A stretch of DNA of 64,000 nt. Source: Pinus tabuliformis (Eukaryota; Streptophyta; Pinopsida; Pinales; Pinaceae). The translations under genes and the position numbers were made by a program. Positions within the stretch are counted from its first letter, which is position 1. Each line of letters begins with the position of its first letter. The stretch is from assembly GCA_031772625.1 (NCBI GenBank), contig CM062820.1:85170069-85234068 (forward strand), read 5' to 3'. Shown one piece after another: positions 45,476 through 58,089 of the stretch. A model generated the notes under the pieces. It had not been told where the DNA came from. It saw nothing but the letters and a program-made list of their open reading frames with translations, and made no database searches.

Positions 45476-45605
45476 CAATCTGGCTTAATAGTCACCAACT
45501 CTTTGTGCTGGAAAAACATTAACTTGGCCTTCTTTCGAAGATATACAAAACTTGTTCCCTAGTGCAAAAGATGGCTTGTTTGATCTTCTTGGGTACTTTC
45601 TGAGG

Positions 45606-46519
45606 TTAGTTGTTGTCATTGGTTAAATGAGGTGGTTGGGAGTATTTTTCTAACAAGTTGTAGGTAGTAACCTGTGAATCAGTTTTACCTCCGTTAAAGA
45701 GTTGTTGATCAGAGTGGAGAAGTCCCTTCTTGCTTTTCAGATTGATGTAGTACTTGTTGTCAAAGATAGTGGGAGTCACATAATCCAATGGAGATAGGTT
45801 GATGCCTCCAGAGCTGGTGGTGCTTGGACACTTCGAATGCAACAAAGCGGAGTACGTAGAGTCTATATTGGTGTCGTTGTAAATATGGCCTCTAAAACTT
45901 ACGCACCGCTCTTGCCCTATAGTATGACCACCTGCATATTGAATATAATATCCCAACAACTCAGCAACAACCATCGATATATACAGTGATCTACAATCAC
46001 TAATTCGTAATGTTTTCATATTATTTGATTGTATCTTAGTCTTTAAAATAAAAAAGCAGAGGGAAAAGAAAGATGCATCTACATTAATCTTGAAAATTAA
46101 TATAATAAATGAAAAATAAAAACAGTATTATGATTACCAGCTAGTGTGACCATTTCCTTTGTGGAGAGGCCCCGTGCTTGGAATAGTGAAATTTGGTTGC
46201 TCAGATTGGATGTGGGAGGCGGAATGTTAGTGTTTTCCCCAGTAAAGTTCGTCGTTGGCGAGTCTCGCCTCCCCAACGTCACAGTTCACGAAGGTGCACG
46301 TCAACAAAAATTTTAACCAAGATATTAAGGTCAATGAAAATTTTAACAAAGATACTAAACATTAGACGATAAGACCAAATTATTTCAGTTTTTAGAAACG
46401 GTTCATACGGAAATTACAACAGGGTCGAGCAAGGTTATTCGGGGTTACTTCAACAGCAGAATCATGAGCAACAATGGCGAATATCTGCACATGACATAAC
46501 AACACTGCAAGCATTTTCG
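45606..46519 (-). pseudogene. Class III peroxidase, truncated copy (Prx-1)
   Basis: Remains of exons 2-4 on the minus strand. Exon 4 (45,931-45,606) starts with [10 protein letters not shown], holding the proximal haem-binding His, and runs through [23 protein letters not shown]; its end is frameshifted after VTTYN, so the normal C-terminus is lost. Exon 3 (46,303-46,138) reads TLGRRDSPTTNFTG and ends at an intact GT donor, but its acceptor AG is gone and a TGA (46286-46288) replaces the conserved Trp. Only the last 71 bp of exon 2 remain (46,519-46,449), with a one-base loss after CADI. Exon 1, with the distal His, is absent. It cannot make a peroxidase. Confidence 0.9.
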
Positions 46520-47549
46520 ATATAATTTTCAAGTGTATATCATATTTGATGTCCTTTTACTTTTGACTATGTATATATTGTTTGCCACAAAAGATAAACA
46601 TGGCTTCATAGTTCCCATCACCATCACTATGAATGAGTTAAATAAAATAGTGAGAGAAATTTTACATATTGTAAATTTGAATTATTAGAACATTTCATTT
46701 AAAATTAAAATTTAAAATTAGTAATTACAATTTAAAATTATTATTAAAATTTATAATAATTTTAAAATATGCGATTATCTTTTCAATAATTTAAATTAAA
46801 AATAATGATAATATCTCATATCAATTTAGAATATTCACTATTGCCACAATTATCGTCTTCTTTGTCAATAATTAGATTTGCAACTAACAAACCACATTTG
46901 AAATAAAATTAAAACACTAATAAAATATTTGATTAGAAAATTTTTGAGACTTTGAATATGTTTAAGGATATAACTATGTGAAAAATAGATGGTTTACATG
47001 TAGTTTAAGGATATAACTATGTGAAAAAATAGATGGTTTATATGTATGTATATATGATGATAATAATAAATTTAACTTTATAACTATATAACAGAACAAA
47101 GTGTATATATAAATATATAATGGGCCGGGCTGCATCCAACTATACTTCTTTAATATTAAGATTTAAATTATGAATAACATAGTTGAGAGATTATACTTTT
47201 CATTTATATTAAGAGTATAAATTTATTAAAATTCATTAATCATTTAACTAATATAACTCAAGTAACCCATAAAGTTATGTTTGTCTTTGCTCTGTTTTTA
47301 TGATTATAATGATAAGCATATGTATCCATGAGTTCTGTCTCTTTTCATCTAGATTTATCTGCTCTTTTATCTCTACAGTCTTCTTTTTATACTGAGCTAT
47401 ATGTCATCCATCTTATATACTTCTTCTCAATGATGTCTTGATTTGGAGCTGTTCAAGTCATCCTTTTGTATCCAATCATGGTTTTTTATATTGACTTAAT
47501 ATAATCGATGATGCTTTTTCTTCTGAAAAAAAAACTTAAGTAACCCATA
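46520..47549. other. AT-rich DNA, no gene seen
   Basis: Very AT-rich, with a short direct repeat (AAGGATATAACTATGTGAAAA at about 46,961 and 47,008). Nothing else supported. Confidence 0.7.
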
Positions 47550-47710
47550 AATCAAATTATTTCCAATTTTTAAAATGATTCAAACAAAAGTAGCAACCTT
47601 ACTGGGCTAGCTTAATAGGGGTTTTATTTCAACAATGACACGACACGGCCGCAAGCATTTTCCACTTGGCTCTTTATGTTCTCGATCACGTTGAAACCTC
47701 TGCACAACAA
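47550..47710 (-). pseudogene. Peroxidase exon 2 relic (Prx-3)
   Basis: On the minus strand 47,702-47,637 reads RGFNVIENIKSQVENACG, the conserved exon-2 segment of class III peroxidases, followed by the same degraded donor and intron-like sequence as in Prx-1. The remainder of the gene is not visible. It shows at least three peroxidase copies once lay here in tandem. Confidence 0.75.
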
Positions 47711-48846
47711 CGTAATGATCCTCACTCCAACGTTGGTCCTGATGACATTTTTCATGCACCAATTTTCTAAATACTCGCACACATAAAGCATTTTTACAGC
47801 CTTTCGTGATTATAAACCATATGGCAACTTGCCCGTGACATTCCATTCTACGAGGGATATTTCAGTTGCAACTCAACATCACAACCACTATATTTTTAAT
47901 AATCCCACATTTATTTTTAAAGAGATGGCCTTGAATGTAACCAATTCCAATTCTTGATTGAATTCCAACTTTTGACTACTCTTTCATTGAAGTGGCCCGT
48001 GGATGGGCTTTCTAAGCTTAACAGTTATGTCAATATAAATTGGCAAAATTGATTTAACAATGTTATGTAATTATTCTTCTTGATTTTTTTTCAAAAACAT
48101 AAGAGTAAATTTAAGTTGAATTTAGTGAAATTTTTTTGGAGTGGTTTAATTAATAGATGAATTGGTGATTAATTTGGGTTAAATTTCAATATAATTTTTT
48201 AAAAATTGTAAATTTAAGTGATTTAATTTGGAAAATCATAATATATGATGAACTTTTTAGGCGATGAATCTATTCAAAAATATTTTTTAAACAATAAGAA
48301 AACACAATCTCCATATATATATATATATATAATAGAATTTCCAAAAATATATCAAATTAATATATACTTAATTATTTAAGTTTTAAATTTATAAAAAATA
48401 TAAATAATCAAAATGATATATTAAACAGTTTGTTAATAAAACAAAAAACCACATTCCACTTAACTACTAAATTATATATATATATATAACCACTATCACC
48501 TATTATTTGAAGCAATATGGCTGAATAATAAAAAAAAGTGGATTCGTATTTTTTTAATGAATTTAAATAGAATAACAATGAGACAAGTTTTTTCATTAAT
48601 TTATGGATGATTTTACCAATTTTGAAGTTTAAAATGAGGATTTATAGTGAAAATAATAAAATAATTTTTATAATAAAAAGATAAAATTTATAATTTAAAA
48701 AATGTGAGTTTTTTTACAATAAATATTTTTTAGTAGAGAGGTTATCAATTTCAAATTAAATACATATTTTTTAAAAATAAAATAAAATTATTGGTTAAAT
48801 TAAAAAATATAAAAATAAATATACGTTTTATATTTTATTATTATGA
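47711..48846. other. AT-rich DNA, no gene seen
   Basis: Intergenic; short (TA)n runs at about 48,313-48,332 and 48,473-48,488. Confidence 0.7.
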
Positions 48847-48850
48847 TTAT

Positions 48851-49060
48851 AGTTTGAGTGGGCTTAATGGTTAAGAGCGTGGGTTTCCTCCTTTAAAAAG
48901 TTACATGTTCAAATCCTAAGGGGGTTATATATCTTAGTAGACTTTAGTAGTCAAATAAGGGGGTGGCTAAAATAAATAGAGAGATTTTATCTCTTAATAA
49001 GAGAGATGTGTAGTTCATTCAATACGATATCAATGTCAAGTATATAGTGAGATACAAGGA
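48851..49060 (+). mobile_element. tRNA-derived SINE-like element
   Basis: Box A-like GGCTTAATGGTTAAGAGC (about 48,861-48,878) and box B-like TGTTCAAATCC (48,906-48,916), 27 bp apart, the internal promoter of a tRNA-derived SINE. The 3' part is AT-rich. The end is not fixed. Confidence 0.55.
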
Positions 49061-49214
49061 AATTAAAAAAATATAAAAATTAATGTTGTCAATATGAATC
49101 ATAAATAAAATATTTCAATACCAAGGTTAAGTGAAATATTTCATTGTCAACTATGTATATTATATAAAACAATTGAAATTTTTTCATGTTTAAACCATTT
49201 TATTGGTGTGTTGA

Positions 49215-49350
49215 AAAAAATGAAGGGGATATGTAACCCTTTTCACACTTAGCATGGAATGGATTCATGATATATATATATATATATATATATAATGAAT
49301 GGGATAACTCTTTTCACACTTAGCATGTAGTGGATTCATTATATATATAT
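49215..49350. repeat. Duplicated segment with (TA)n runs
   Basis: CTTTTCACACTTAGCATG followed by GGATTCAT and a TA run occurs twice (near 49,238 and 49,312). Confidence 0.85.
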
Positions 49351-50213
49351 AAAGAATCAAAGTATATCTATCTTAACCTTAGTTCTATCAAGATTTGAGA
49401 GAGGTCAAATCTCTTGCGGTGACATTTTTCCATGTTTTGGGCTCTAAACTATGTTTGCACCACAAAATATTTAATTCCACTAGGCACTTGATAAATCAAT
49501 TATAAAAAATAGAAATGAAACAAAATATCCAAACTCTTTTGAATATGTATTTTATTAGATCTAATACATTGCCAAACTATGCATTAAAAAGTGGTTTTAA
49601 GATTACCATGAGCTGGGTACACATTTCCTCATCAATCTTACATTTTATTTAGGTACATACAATTCTCATACTCCATCCATGGAGATACCAAGTATACTCT
49701 TTGGACCAATACATCAAGTCAAACATAACAACATAGACTTTATTACAAACACAAGATATGACTCACATCTACTAAACTAAAAAAAAAAAATTGTTTCTTC
49801 ATCATTATTTTTTCACATTCTTTGCCACGTTCATTGATACAAAAAGAGTTCCACATGTATTATCACCAACTTTTCATTATCTTCACTTGAGCTTCATCTT
49901 TGAACTTTCGTTTACTTCCTTTTATACCTTTATAAATTGATTATTTATGTCCATAAAAAGAAATCCATCTCACTTTGTAAAATTCTTCCATCTCATGTTC
50001 CCCTCTAATTGAATATTCATTTTCTCCAATTTCATATCAAGTTAGCATACGATAGCCATTTCACTTCTCGAGGTTGTTAATTCCATAACTTAATGCCATA
50101 TTCTCTCTACTCGCAAGAGGTACACACACTACACACTAATACTTGTAGTTCTAACTGAAAAGATCTTTCCAAACTCTTGGAAAAATAAATTGCACTACCT
50201 AGACCAAAATTCT
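49351..50213. other. No gene seen
   Basis: AT-rich; no motif or frame I can support. Confidence 0.6.
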
Positions 50214-50593
50214 CACGGGGTCTTCACTCAATGAAGCTCTGAAATATTCTGTGTGTTTCTGGCATACTAAATAAGACCCTTAATTTGACTACATATTGGA
50301 AAAAAACCTCTAAAAATCACATTATTTAAACCCATACCAATATGAACCCAATACAACTTCCCAATTTAAAAAACCCCTAATTTCACTAGATATTGTAGGT
50401 ATCCATGTTTTCATTAACATTTTAATACCCCTTTATATATTTTCATTAACTTTGAGCTCTATTTTGTACGTGTCAATATAAAAACCCTTTACCCCCTATT
50501 ATATGCTCAATATATTATGTCATTTTTTCATCAATATATATTCCCCAATATGAACACATGGTATGATATTGCTCCGCCAGTGAAGCCCCCGTG
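50214..50593. mobile_element. 380-bp MITE with 8-bp target duplication
   Basis: Terminal inverted repeats: left CACGGGGTCTTCACTCAATG, right (reverse complement) CACGGGGGCTTCACTGGCGG. The flanks AAAATTCT (50206-50213) and AAAACTCT (50594-50601) match at 7 of 8 positions, the length expected for hAT insertions. No coding capacity. Confidence 0.75.
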
Positions 50594-52861
50594 AAAACTC
50601 TAGGGTGTCAAGTATAATCGATCATGCACCCTTTGCACATCATTTCATCTCTAGTACTAAAAGTTACCATCACACATTTGTAGCAATTCATATCTTCAAA
50701 CATATAAGCTCATCTCATCTCCACACATATCTTCTCAATTTTGCTTTATCTCTTTACTCATACTTAAACAACTCGTCTTTCCTTTACAAGATCGTTTTTT
50801 GTTAACCACGAACCATCACAAGAAAAAATTCTGATGACTCAATAAAATGATAACTAACAGAGCAAAACACTCATGAAAGTTGTGTGGGATATGTTGTAGT
50901 ACATTGAAAAACATGGCCTTGTGGAATATTTTCAACATAAAGGTAACTTTCTTCCATTCATTTACTTCTATCCGACCATAAAGTACTTATATGTGAGGCT
51001 TTGATATATCTTTGTTCCATCACTTAAGTTGTACATCCACTTTTTTGCTATCATGATTACAATATTTTTCTTATTTATGCACTTGACTTCCTACGCTACT
51101 ACTTGTAAATCTTTCACCTATTATCAATTTTTATTCTTTCATGAACTTGATAGCTTCACTAGTTGTTTGAACTTAATAATCAAGTAATTTATTTATTTTC
51201 CTTATACACATATGGATTTTGGATACCTTGGCTATATTTTCTTAAACATTTACCATCAAAACTCGTTTATTTCAAAATTTTGGAACAAATTCATTTTGTG
51301 TGTCTTTGAAAACAACCTAATTCATGATATTTAGTAAAAGATTAATCTTTAAAACTATCACTTGGATCATCATTATGAACCTCATAACAAGAAAAACATA
51401 AAATTTATTATCATCAATCAAATCACAAGTATCAAAAGAATTATCAATCTTCTAAATTAGGTCACTTTTATCACAAGTTGCATCACAAATTACCTCCTCT
51501 TATTTTAACTACTTTACTTCGTTTTCAAGTGCAAGAAACATATCTTCCTTTTCAAATAACTATCTTTTCAATGGTTTCATCAATATATCCATTTGATCTT
51601 GAATCTTTAAATAATTACCTACCGATTGATCAAGTGATACTGACCTTTCCGTCAATGTGATGATGTGCTATGTAATGATACCAACAAATTCATGATATAT
51701 TTTACTATCTTATGACCTCTATCTTGCAATGTTTATCATTATGGAATCATTTTACTTTTATAACATGTCTATTTCATGTAAATCCATCATCAACATTCTA
51801 TTGTAGTTTGCAATGTTTATCATTATGGAATCACTTTACTTTTATAACATGTCTATTTCATGTAAATCCATCATCAATATTTTGTTGTAGTTTGAAGTAT
51901 TTTTCCTCTCTTGGCCATATTCTGATGTAACTTTAAACGTTTAGATTCTATATTAGATCAAACTGTGGTCCACACAATATCGAATTTTCTCCTCACACTA
52001 ATTTTATGGTAGATAGGGCCTTTTTACTTTTCTCATCATGCTCATTCAGACATATCAACCTTTGAGCCCCTTACTCTGTTGTGTAATAGTACTTCAAATC
52101 AACAAATTGATATGTAGCCTATACTTTTAGATGTGGAATGATCCTAAAATCTCCTTAAACATTGATATGTAGCCTATACTTTTACCCACTATCTCAATGT
52201 TTTTTTTTTGATCAAATATTTCCAAAGAGATAAACTTAAAATAAATGCGTTAGGAATTATTTTCACCATCGAAAATTATGTTGTGCCCAAAATATGATAG
52301 CACATCCTCCTGCTTCAGAGACATTTTCCAGAAGCGAACTCTCTCTACTTTGATTTGGATTTGTGTAGAAAGTATTTTTCAATGAATGCATTCCAAAAGA
52401 AGCAGTTATTGGCTATGGGATTTTCCCTTGTCTCATTCAATTGGAAAAACTAGGGAAGACAATGAGTTGTCTGTTGAATTCAACAACCATTCTTCAAAAC
52501 CCATTTCAAGGAGATTTGGGATGTTGACCATCCCTTTTGATTCTACATGAATATGATAAGGGACAAAGAATATATGATCCTCATAGCTCAATTTGTTAAT
52601 TGGTTAAGGCTTAATCCCCTACATATAAGTGTGTGGTGAATAAGACCCAACAATTTCTACTCTTAGCATATGACCTTTGTTCTCATTCTCAATATATGAT
52701 GCCACATACACTGAGATCTTAGGCATCAACTAAAGGATGCACAACCCCCAAGGAATCACAATGAAAATTTGAAGAAAAAATGTAAATAAATATGATTTAC
52801 ACGCGTCACAACCTTGTTAATTACTCCCAATAAAACCTATGGCTCTATTGTTCTCTCTCTA
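50594..52861. other. AT-rich DNA, no gene seen; 84-bp tandem duplication at 51,724-51,890
   Basis: The duplication starts TTGCAATGTTTATCATTATGG at about 51,724 and 51,808. I find no domain in the remainder. Confidence 0.65.
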
Positions 52862-53186
52862 TCTCTCTACATAATAGTAATCTTCACACTATCACCAAAC
52901 CCTTAATTTTGCCAAACAATGAGTTCACCCAAATAACTCCAATTTTCTCTCTTGTTCTCACATTGGGTTCACGAGATCTTCCAAAGCAAACTAGACAAGG
53001 AAGTGACTATCTATTTGACATCTAACTTGAGTAGCCCCAACAATGAAATCATCTTCATAGTAGACTTCTAAATACCAAGACTTGATTGTGGTCGTCTCTT
53101 ATGAAAATTCTCTTCTTATCTATATGGCACAACTCCTTTAAATTTCACATTTTCAAATCTCAAGCTTTTTATATATCATGTCTCTA

Positions 53187-53525
53187 GCTCTGATACCAAA
53201 TTTGAAAAAAAAAATTACAAATTTTGTTGAAAAAATATTTTATTTGAATTGAAAGTTATGTGATCCATGTTATATTCAGTAAAGTCTTAAGGTAAAAATC
53301 ACATTCAAGTTGTTGGGTCTACTTGTTTTGAACCACCCGCTGTAGTTCATCATCATAACTAAGATCCAAAAATATTTCATTAGATCTAATCCATTTTCAA
53401 ACACATGATAGAATTCCATATTTATAGTAATGAGATAAGCACAATAAATAACCATAACAACCAATTACAACTAGAATGATAATAACTCGTACGTGGTTAC
53501 AACTCACAATTATTGGAAAACAACA
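53187..53525 (-). mobile_element. Candidate Copia LTR with primer-binding site
   Basis: On the minus strand TGGTATCAGAGC (53198-53187) follows a stretch that reads TGTTGTTTTCC (from 53525) to TTTTTTCA (53203), about 323 bp, with a TATA-like CTATAAATATGG near 53,416-53,427. These fit a minus-oriented Copia 5' LTR. No matching second LTR or gag-pol was found, so it is a fragment. The duplicated copy at 55,487-55,677 has lost its middle, including the TATA stretch. Confidence 0.45.
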
Positions 53526-54114
53526 TTTTGTAGAATAATTCATTGGAATGATACATTTCTCCTATTCTCTTTGATAAAATTGGGGTTATCTATTTAATTA
53601 ATCATTAAATTTTAACATTTTGAAATAGGAAAAATTGCAAATATTACTAGTTTTTTTTAATATTCAAAATATTGAAGCTCTCTGGGATTTATAATTTTTT
53701 TTTACTATTTCCAAAGCAAAATAATTTTATCTTATAAAATTTGAATAAATTAAATTTAGAAAAAATAAGAAATATATATTTTTAATGGTTAGTTTAGAAA
53801 CTAAATTAAATTTATAAAAAGTAAGAAATGATTTTTTTTTTAATATTGGAAACTAAATTTTATATAAAGTTTATTTTCTCTATTTTTTTGTAACTTGTAT
53901 GTCTTCCAAGATGACCTAGAGGCATCTAGGCCGTGAAGGATTACACTAGATTTCGGTCACACTAGCCCTTAATAGTACTAGAGTTTTGCACACAAAATGT
54001 GAAACCAACAACTTTCCCATGATAAAGTGACTTAAAAATACACCATCACTATCTTTTATCACAATTTTAAAATATTTAAAAATTAATAATTTATCTAAAA
54101 TATATTCTTAATAG

Positions 54115-54215
54115 TCCGCATGGGGTAGCTCAAGTGGCAATGGCCATGGAAATGAAGTCTCACCGAACCGAAGATCTTGGGTTCCTTTCTTGTGCTACCC
54201 TCCCCGGAAATTAGG
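54115..54215 (+). mobile_element. tRNA-like SINE head, copy 1
   Basis: Box A TAGCTCAAGTGG (54126-54137) and a damaged box B, GGGTTCCTTTC (about 54,179). Confidence 0.6.
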
Positions 54216-54393
54216 TAAATAATGGACATGTAAAAACTAGAAAATAAATTACTTTACAAATTTAAATGAATATATGCCTTTCATGTTAAAATTAAAAATA
54301 AATTATCATTATTTCTAAATTCAATCTTTAATCTTAACTTCAATATTACTATTTAACTTCTCAAGGCCTAACCCATTAATACCTACTTCTTAC

Positions 54394-55150
54394 CATAGTT
54401 ACCAAGTTCGAACTGGAATTCGATTCGATAAGATAAAAATTCTAATGAACATTTTCCAATTCAGAAAAAATTCGATAGTATACATCATAAAGATTTGAAT
54501 ATATATACTTTATTTTATCTAATAATAATATATTTCCTTATTTTTTTTTCTCTGATTTTTTTAGATTTTGAATAATTTTAAATAACTCTAAATTATATAA
54601 CCACTTTTAAGATACAATTAAAAATAAAATGCCCATAATTCCTCTTCCCACTAAGAACTTAAATCCAAAGAGTCTAATAGATAAATACATATTTAGAAAA
54701 TTACTATTCTAAACTTATTTTTTTAAAATCAGTTAAAATATAAATATATTAGAAAATTAGAAAATAAATAGTAACCACTTTCATAAATTTTCTTTTTTCC
54801 TAATTTAGGTTTAGCTTTCCAACCTTACTAAAAATAAAACTTTTCCAATTTACATATTTTCTTTTTCTATTTCCTTTCTTTTTCTAAATAAACATAATTA
54901 TGTGTTCAAACTTCAAAGCTTAACCTTATATGTCCAAGAATCTTGAACAAAGTGATCCTAACATTTCCAAACTAACACTAACTTGTAACTCCTTAAAAAG
55001 CCCTAACGTTTCGAAGCCAGTTCTCGTAACTTGTAACTCCTTAAAAAGCCCTAACGTTTCGAAGCCAGTTCTCGTGACCATGAAGTATTGCTTTCTTGGG
55101 GACTCTCAACCGAATAAAACCCTAAACGAGCCGAGACTCGACAACAGCGA
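54394..55150. mobile_element. hAT-like non-autonomous element, truncated copy
   Basis: Starts CATAGTTACCAAGTTCG like the two complete copies, but the right end is missing at the segmental-duplication junction. A 43-bp internal tandem duplication (TAACTTGTAACTCCTT...) lies at about 54,980-55,070; the unit 2 copy has only one. Confidence 0.8.
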
Positions 55151-56267
55151 ATAATAGTAATCTTAACCGAATAATAGTAATCTTCACACTATCACCAAAC
55201 CCTTAATTTTGCCAAACAATGAGTTCACCCAAATAACTCCAATTTTCTCTCTTGTTCTCACATTGGGTTCACGAGATCTTCCAAAGCAAACTAGACAAGG
55301 AAGTGACTATCTATTCGACATCTAACTTGAGTAGCCCCAACAATGAAATCATCTTCATAGTAGACTTCTAAATACCAAGACTTGATTGTGGTTGTCTCTT
55401 ATGCAAATTCTCTTCTTATCTATATGGCACAACTCCTTTAAATTTCACATTTTCAAATCTCAAGCTTTTTATATATCATGTCTCTAGCCCTGATACCAAA
55501 TTTGAAAAAAAATTACAAATTTTGTTAAAAAACATATTTTATTTGAATTGAAAGTTATGTGATCCATGTTATATTCAGTAAAGTCTTAAGGTAAAAATCA
55601 CATTCAAGTTGTTGGGTCTACTTGTTGTGATAATAACTCATACATGGTTACAACTCACAATTATTGGAAAACAACATTTTGTAGAATAATTCTTTGGAAT
55701 GATACATTTCTCCTATTATCTTTGATAAAATTGGGGTTATCTATTTAATTAATCATTAAAATTTAACATTTTGAAATAGGGAAAATTGCAAATATTACTA
55801 GTTTTTTTTAATATTCAAAATATTGAAACTCTCTGGGATTTATAATTTTTTTTTACTATTTCCAAAGTAAAGTAATTTTATCTTATAAAATTTGAATAAA
55901 TTAAATTTAGAAAAAATAAGAAATATATATTTTTAATGGTTAGTTTAGAAACTAAATTAAATTTGTAAAAAGTAAGAAATGATGTTTTTTTTAATATTGG
56001 AAACTAAATTTTATATAAAGTTTATTTTCTCTATTTTTTTGTAACTTGTATGTGTCTTCCAAGATGACCTAGAGGCATCTAGGCCATGAAGGATTACACT
56101 AGATTTAGGTCACACTAGCCCTTAATAGTACTAGAGTTTTGCACACAAAATGTGAAAACAACAACTTTCCTATGACAAAGTGACTTAAAAATACACCATC
56201 ACTATCTTTTATCACAATTTTAAAATATTTAAAAATTAATAAATTATCTAAAATATATTTTTAATAG

Positions 56268-56370
56268 TCCGCATGGAGTAGCTCAAGTGGCAATGGCCGT
56301 GGAAATGAAGTCTCACCGAACCGGAAATCTTGGGTTCGATTCTTGTGCTACCCTCCCCGAAAATGGGGTA
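56268..56370 (+). mobile_element. tRNA-like SINE head, copy 2
   Basis: Box A TAGCTCAAGTGG (56279-56290) and box B GGGTTCGATTC (56332-56342), both good matches to the RNA polymerase III internal promoter. It is better preserved than copy 1. Confidence 0.65.
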
Positions 56371-56546
56371 AATAATGGAAATGTAAAAACTAGAAAATAA
56401 ATTACTTTACAAATTTAAATGAATATATGCCTTTCACGTTAAAATTAAAAATAAATTATCATTATTTCTAAATTCAATCTTTAATCTTAACTTCAATATT
56501 ACTATTTAACTTCTCAAGTCCTAACCCATTAATGCCTACTTCTTAC

Positions 56547-57298
56547 CATAGTTACCAAGTTCAAATTGGAATTCGATTCTATAGGATAAAAATTCTAATG
56601 AAAATTTTCCAATTCGGAAAAAATTCGATAGTATACATCATAAAGATTTGAATATATATACTTTTCTTTTCTAATAATAATATATTTCTTTTTTATTTTT
56701 ATTTTTTTAGATTTTGAATAATTTTAAATAACTCTAAATTATATAACCACTTTCAAGATACAATTAAAAATAAAATGCCCATATTTCCTCTTCCCACTAA
56801 GAACTTAAATCCAAAGAGTCTAATAGATAAATACATATTTAGAAAATCACTATTCTAAACTTATTTATTTAAAATCAGTCAAAATATAAATATATTTAGA
56901 AAAAAAATAATAACCACTTTCATAAATTTTCTTTTTTCCTAATTTATGTTTAGCTTTCTAACCTTACTAAAAATAAAATTTTTCCAATTTACATATTTTC
57001 TTTTTCTAAATAAACATAATTATGTGTTCAAACTTCAGAGCTTAACCTTATATGTCCAAGAATCTTGAGCAAAGTGATCCTAACATTTCCAAACTAACAC
57101 TAACTTGTAACTGCTTAAAAAGCCCCAACGTTTCGAAGCCAGTTCTCGTGACCATGAAGTATTGCTTTCTTTGAGGACTCTCAACCGAATAAAACCCTAA
57201 ACGAGCCGATTCAAGTTTCCTCGAATAATTCGCTCTACGAATAGAATTGACGAATTTCCGAATTTTTTTCACGATTCGGAAGTATTTTGGTAACTATG
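56547..57298. mobile_element. hAT-like non-autonomous element with exact 8-bp target duplication
   Basis: 752 bp. Ends CATAGTTACCAA and TTGGTAACTATG are perfect inverted repeats. Exact CTTCTTAC flanks at 56539-56546 and 57299-57306. No transposase frame. Confidence 0.85.
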
Positions 57299-57479
57299 CT
57301 TCTTACCCAATTTTATCCTCAACCGTCGATAATGATTTTCGATGTCTTGACATTACCGCGTGGAATAAATTTTAACAAGAAGTCCGAGTAAAACAGCCTG
57401 GACTAACTTCTGGTAACGAGCTATAGGTTTATTTTACTGTTCTCGATGCATTTTCCGATGATGTAACCAATAATTGGGT

Positions 57480-57950
57480 TCTTTGATGAATCAAGTTATT
57501 AAGATGGGCAAGTTATAAGAGGAGTTGGGGGTGTGGTGCCATTATCATACTGGAATCGGGGAGATTCTGTCACTTCGGGTGGAAGGCAGGATAAGGCACA
57601 AACAACAAAGTCTTATAAGGGGTTTTACTGCTAGCAAAATGGTTAAGATTGGATCAAATCTCTATCCACAAAAATGTAGATAAAGTGAAAGACCACACTT
57701 CTTTCCACCCCTATCCTTTCCAACTGGATGAAGCATATTAGGAGATTGGCAATCAATTTTCAAAACATATCTTACTCTCACATCTACAAAGAGCAAAACC
57801 AAGTGGCAAACCTTCTCTCACAGAAGGGTATTCACTCCTCACGTAGCAGCGTTCGCTCATGGCGTGTTCTTGAACTCCGGGTCTTTCACTTCTTCATAGA
57901 GTTTCTGTTATTGCTATCTGGATACATCACTGTGCATTTTTGAACTGTGC
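57480..57950 (+). pseudogene. LINE RNase H relic
   Basis: Plus-strand, frameshifted remnant: a GTNNK segment near 57,598 (cf. GGEGTNNKAEA in the LINE at about 3,870) and SHIYKEQNQVANLLSQKGIH at 57,778-57,837, which matches the LINE ending VDRSQNILADELSKKGL. The final Asp is Asn here. It is a separate, older insertion of the same kind. Confidence 0.65.
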
Positions 57951-58089
57951 CTAGAGTATTTGTTATTGCTCTTTGAATACTTCCAACTGTGCAATTTTGA
58001 AACAAAATTACTCTTTGCATATAATACTTTGCATATAATACTGTAACCAGGACTTTTTTATTTGTTATTGCTCTTTGAATACTTTCAAC

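Larger units (their letters stand above)
52862..57212. repeat. Tandem segmental duplication, units of about 2.3 and 2.05 kb
   Basis: Unit 1 about 52,862-55,165; unit 2 about 55,167-57,212. Both begin ATAATAGTAATCTTCACAC and contain, in order, a Copia primer-site/LTR edge, a CTAGAGGCATCTAGGCC block, a SINE head and a hAT-like element. Unit 2 lacks about 165 bp found at 53,331-53,490. The right breakpoint of unit 1 lies inside the hAT-like element, which is complete only in unit 2. Confidence 0.9.

Noticed and set aside
49480..49760. Possible left partner of the Copia LTR at 53,203-53,525
   Set aside because: Only a short stretch around TTAGATCTAAT matches; the rest does not align and no TG...CA ends or target duplication were found.
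54126..54190. True tRNA genes at the box A/box B sites (also 48,861, 56,279 and 62,803)
   Set aside because: The stretches do not give a convincing cloverleaf or anticodon arm by eye, and two copies are in duplicated repeat DNA; SINE heads fit better.
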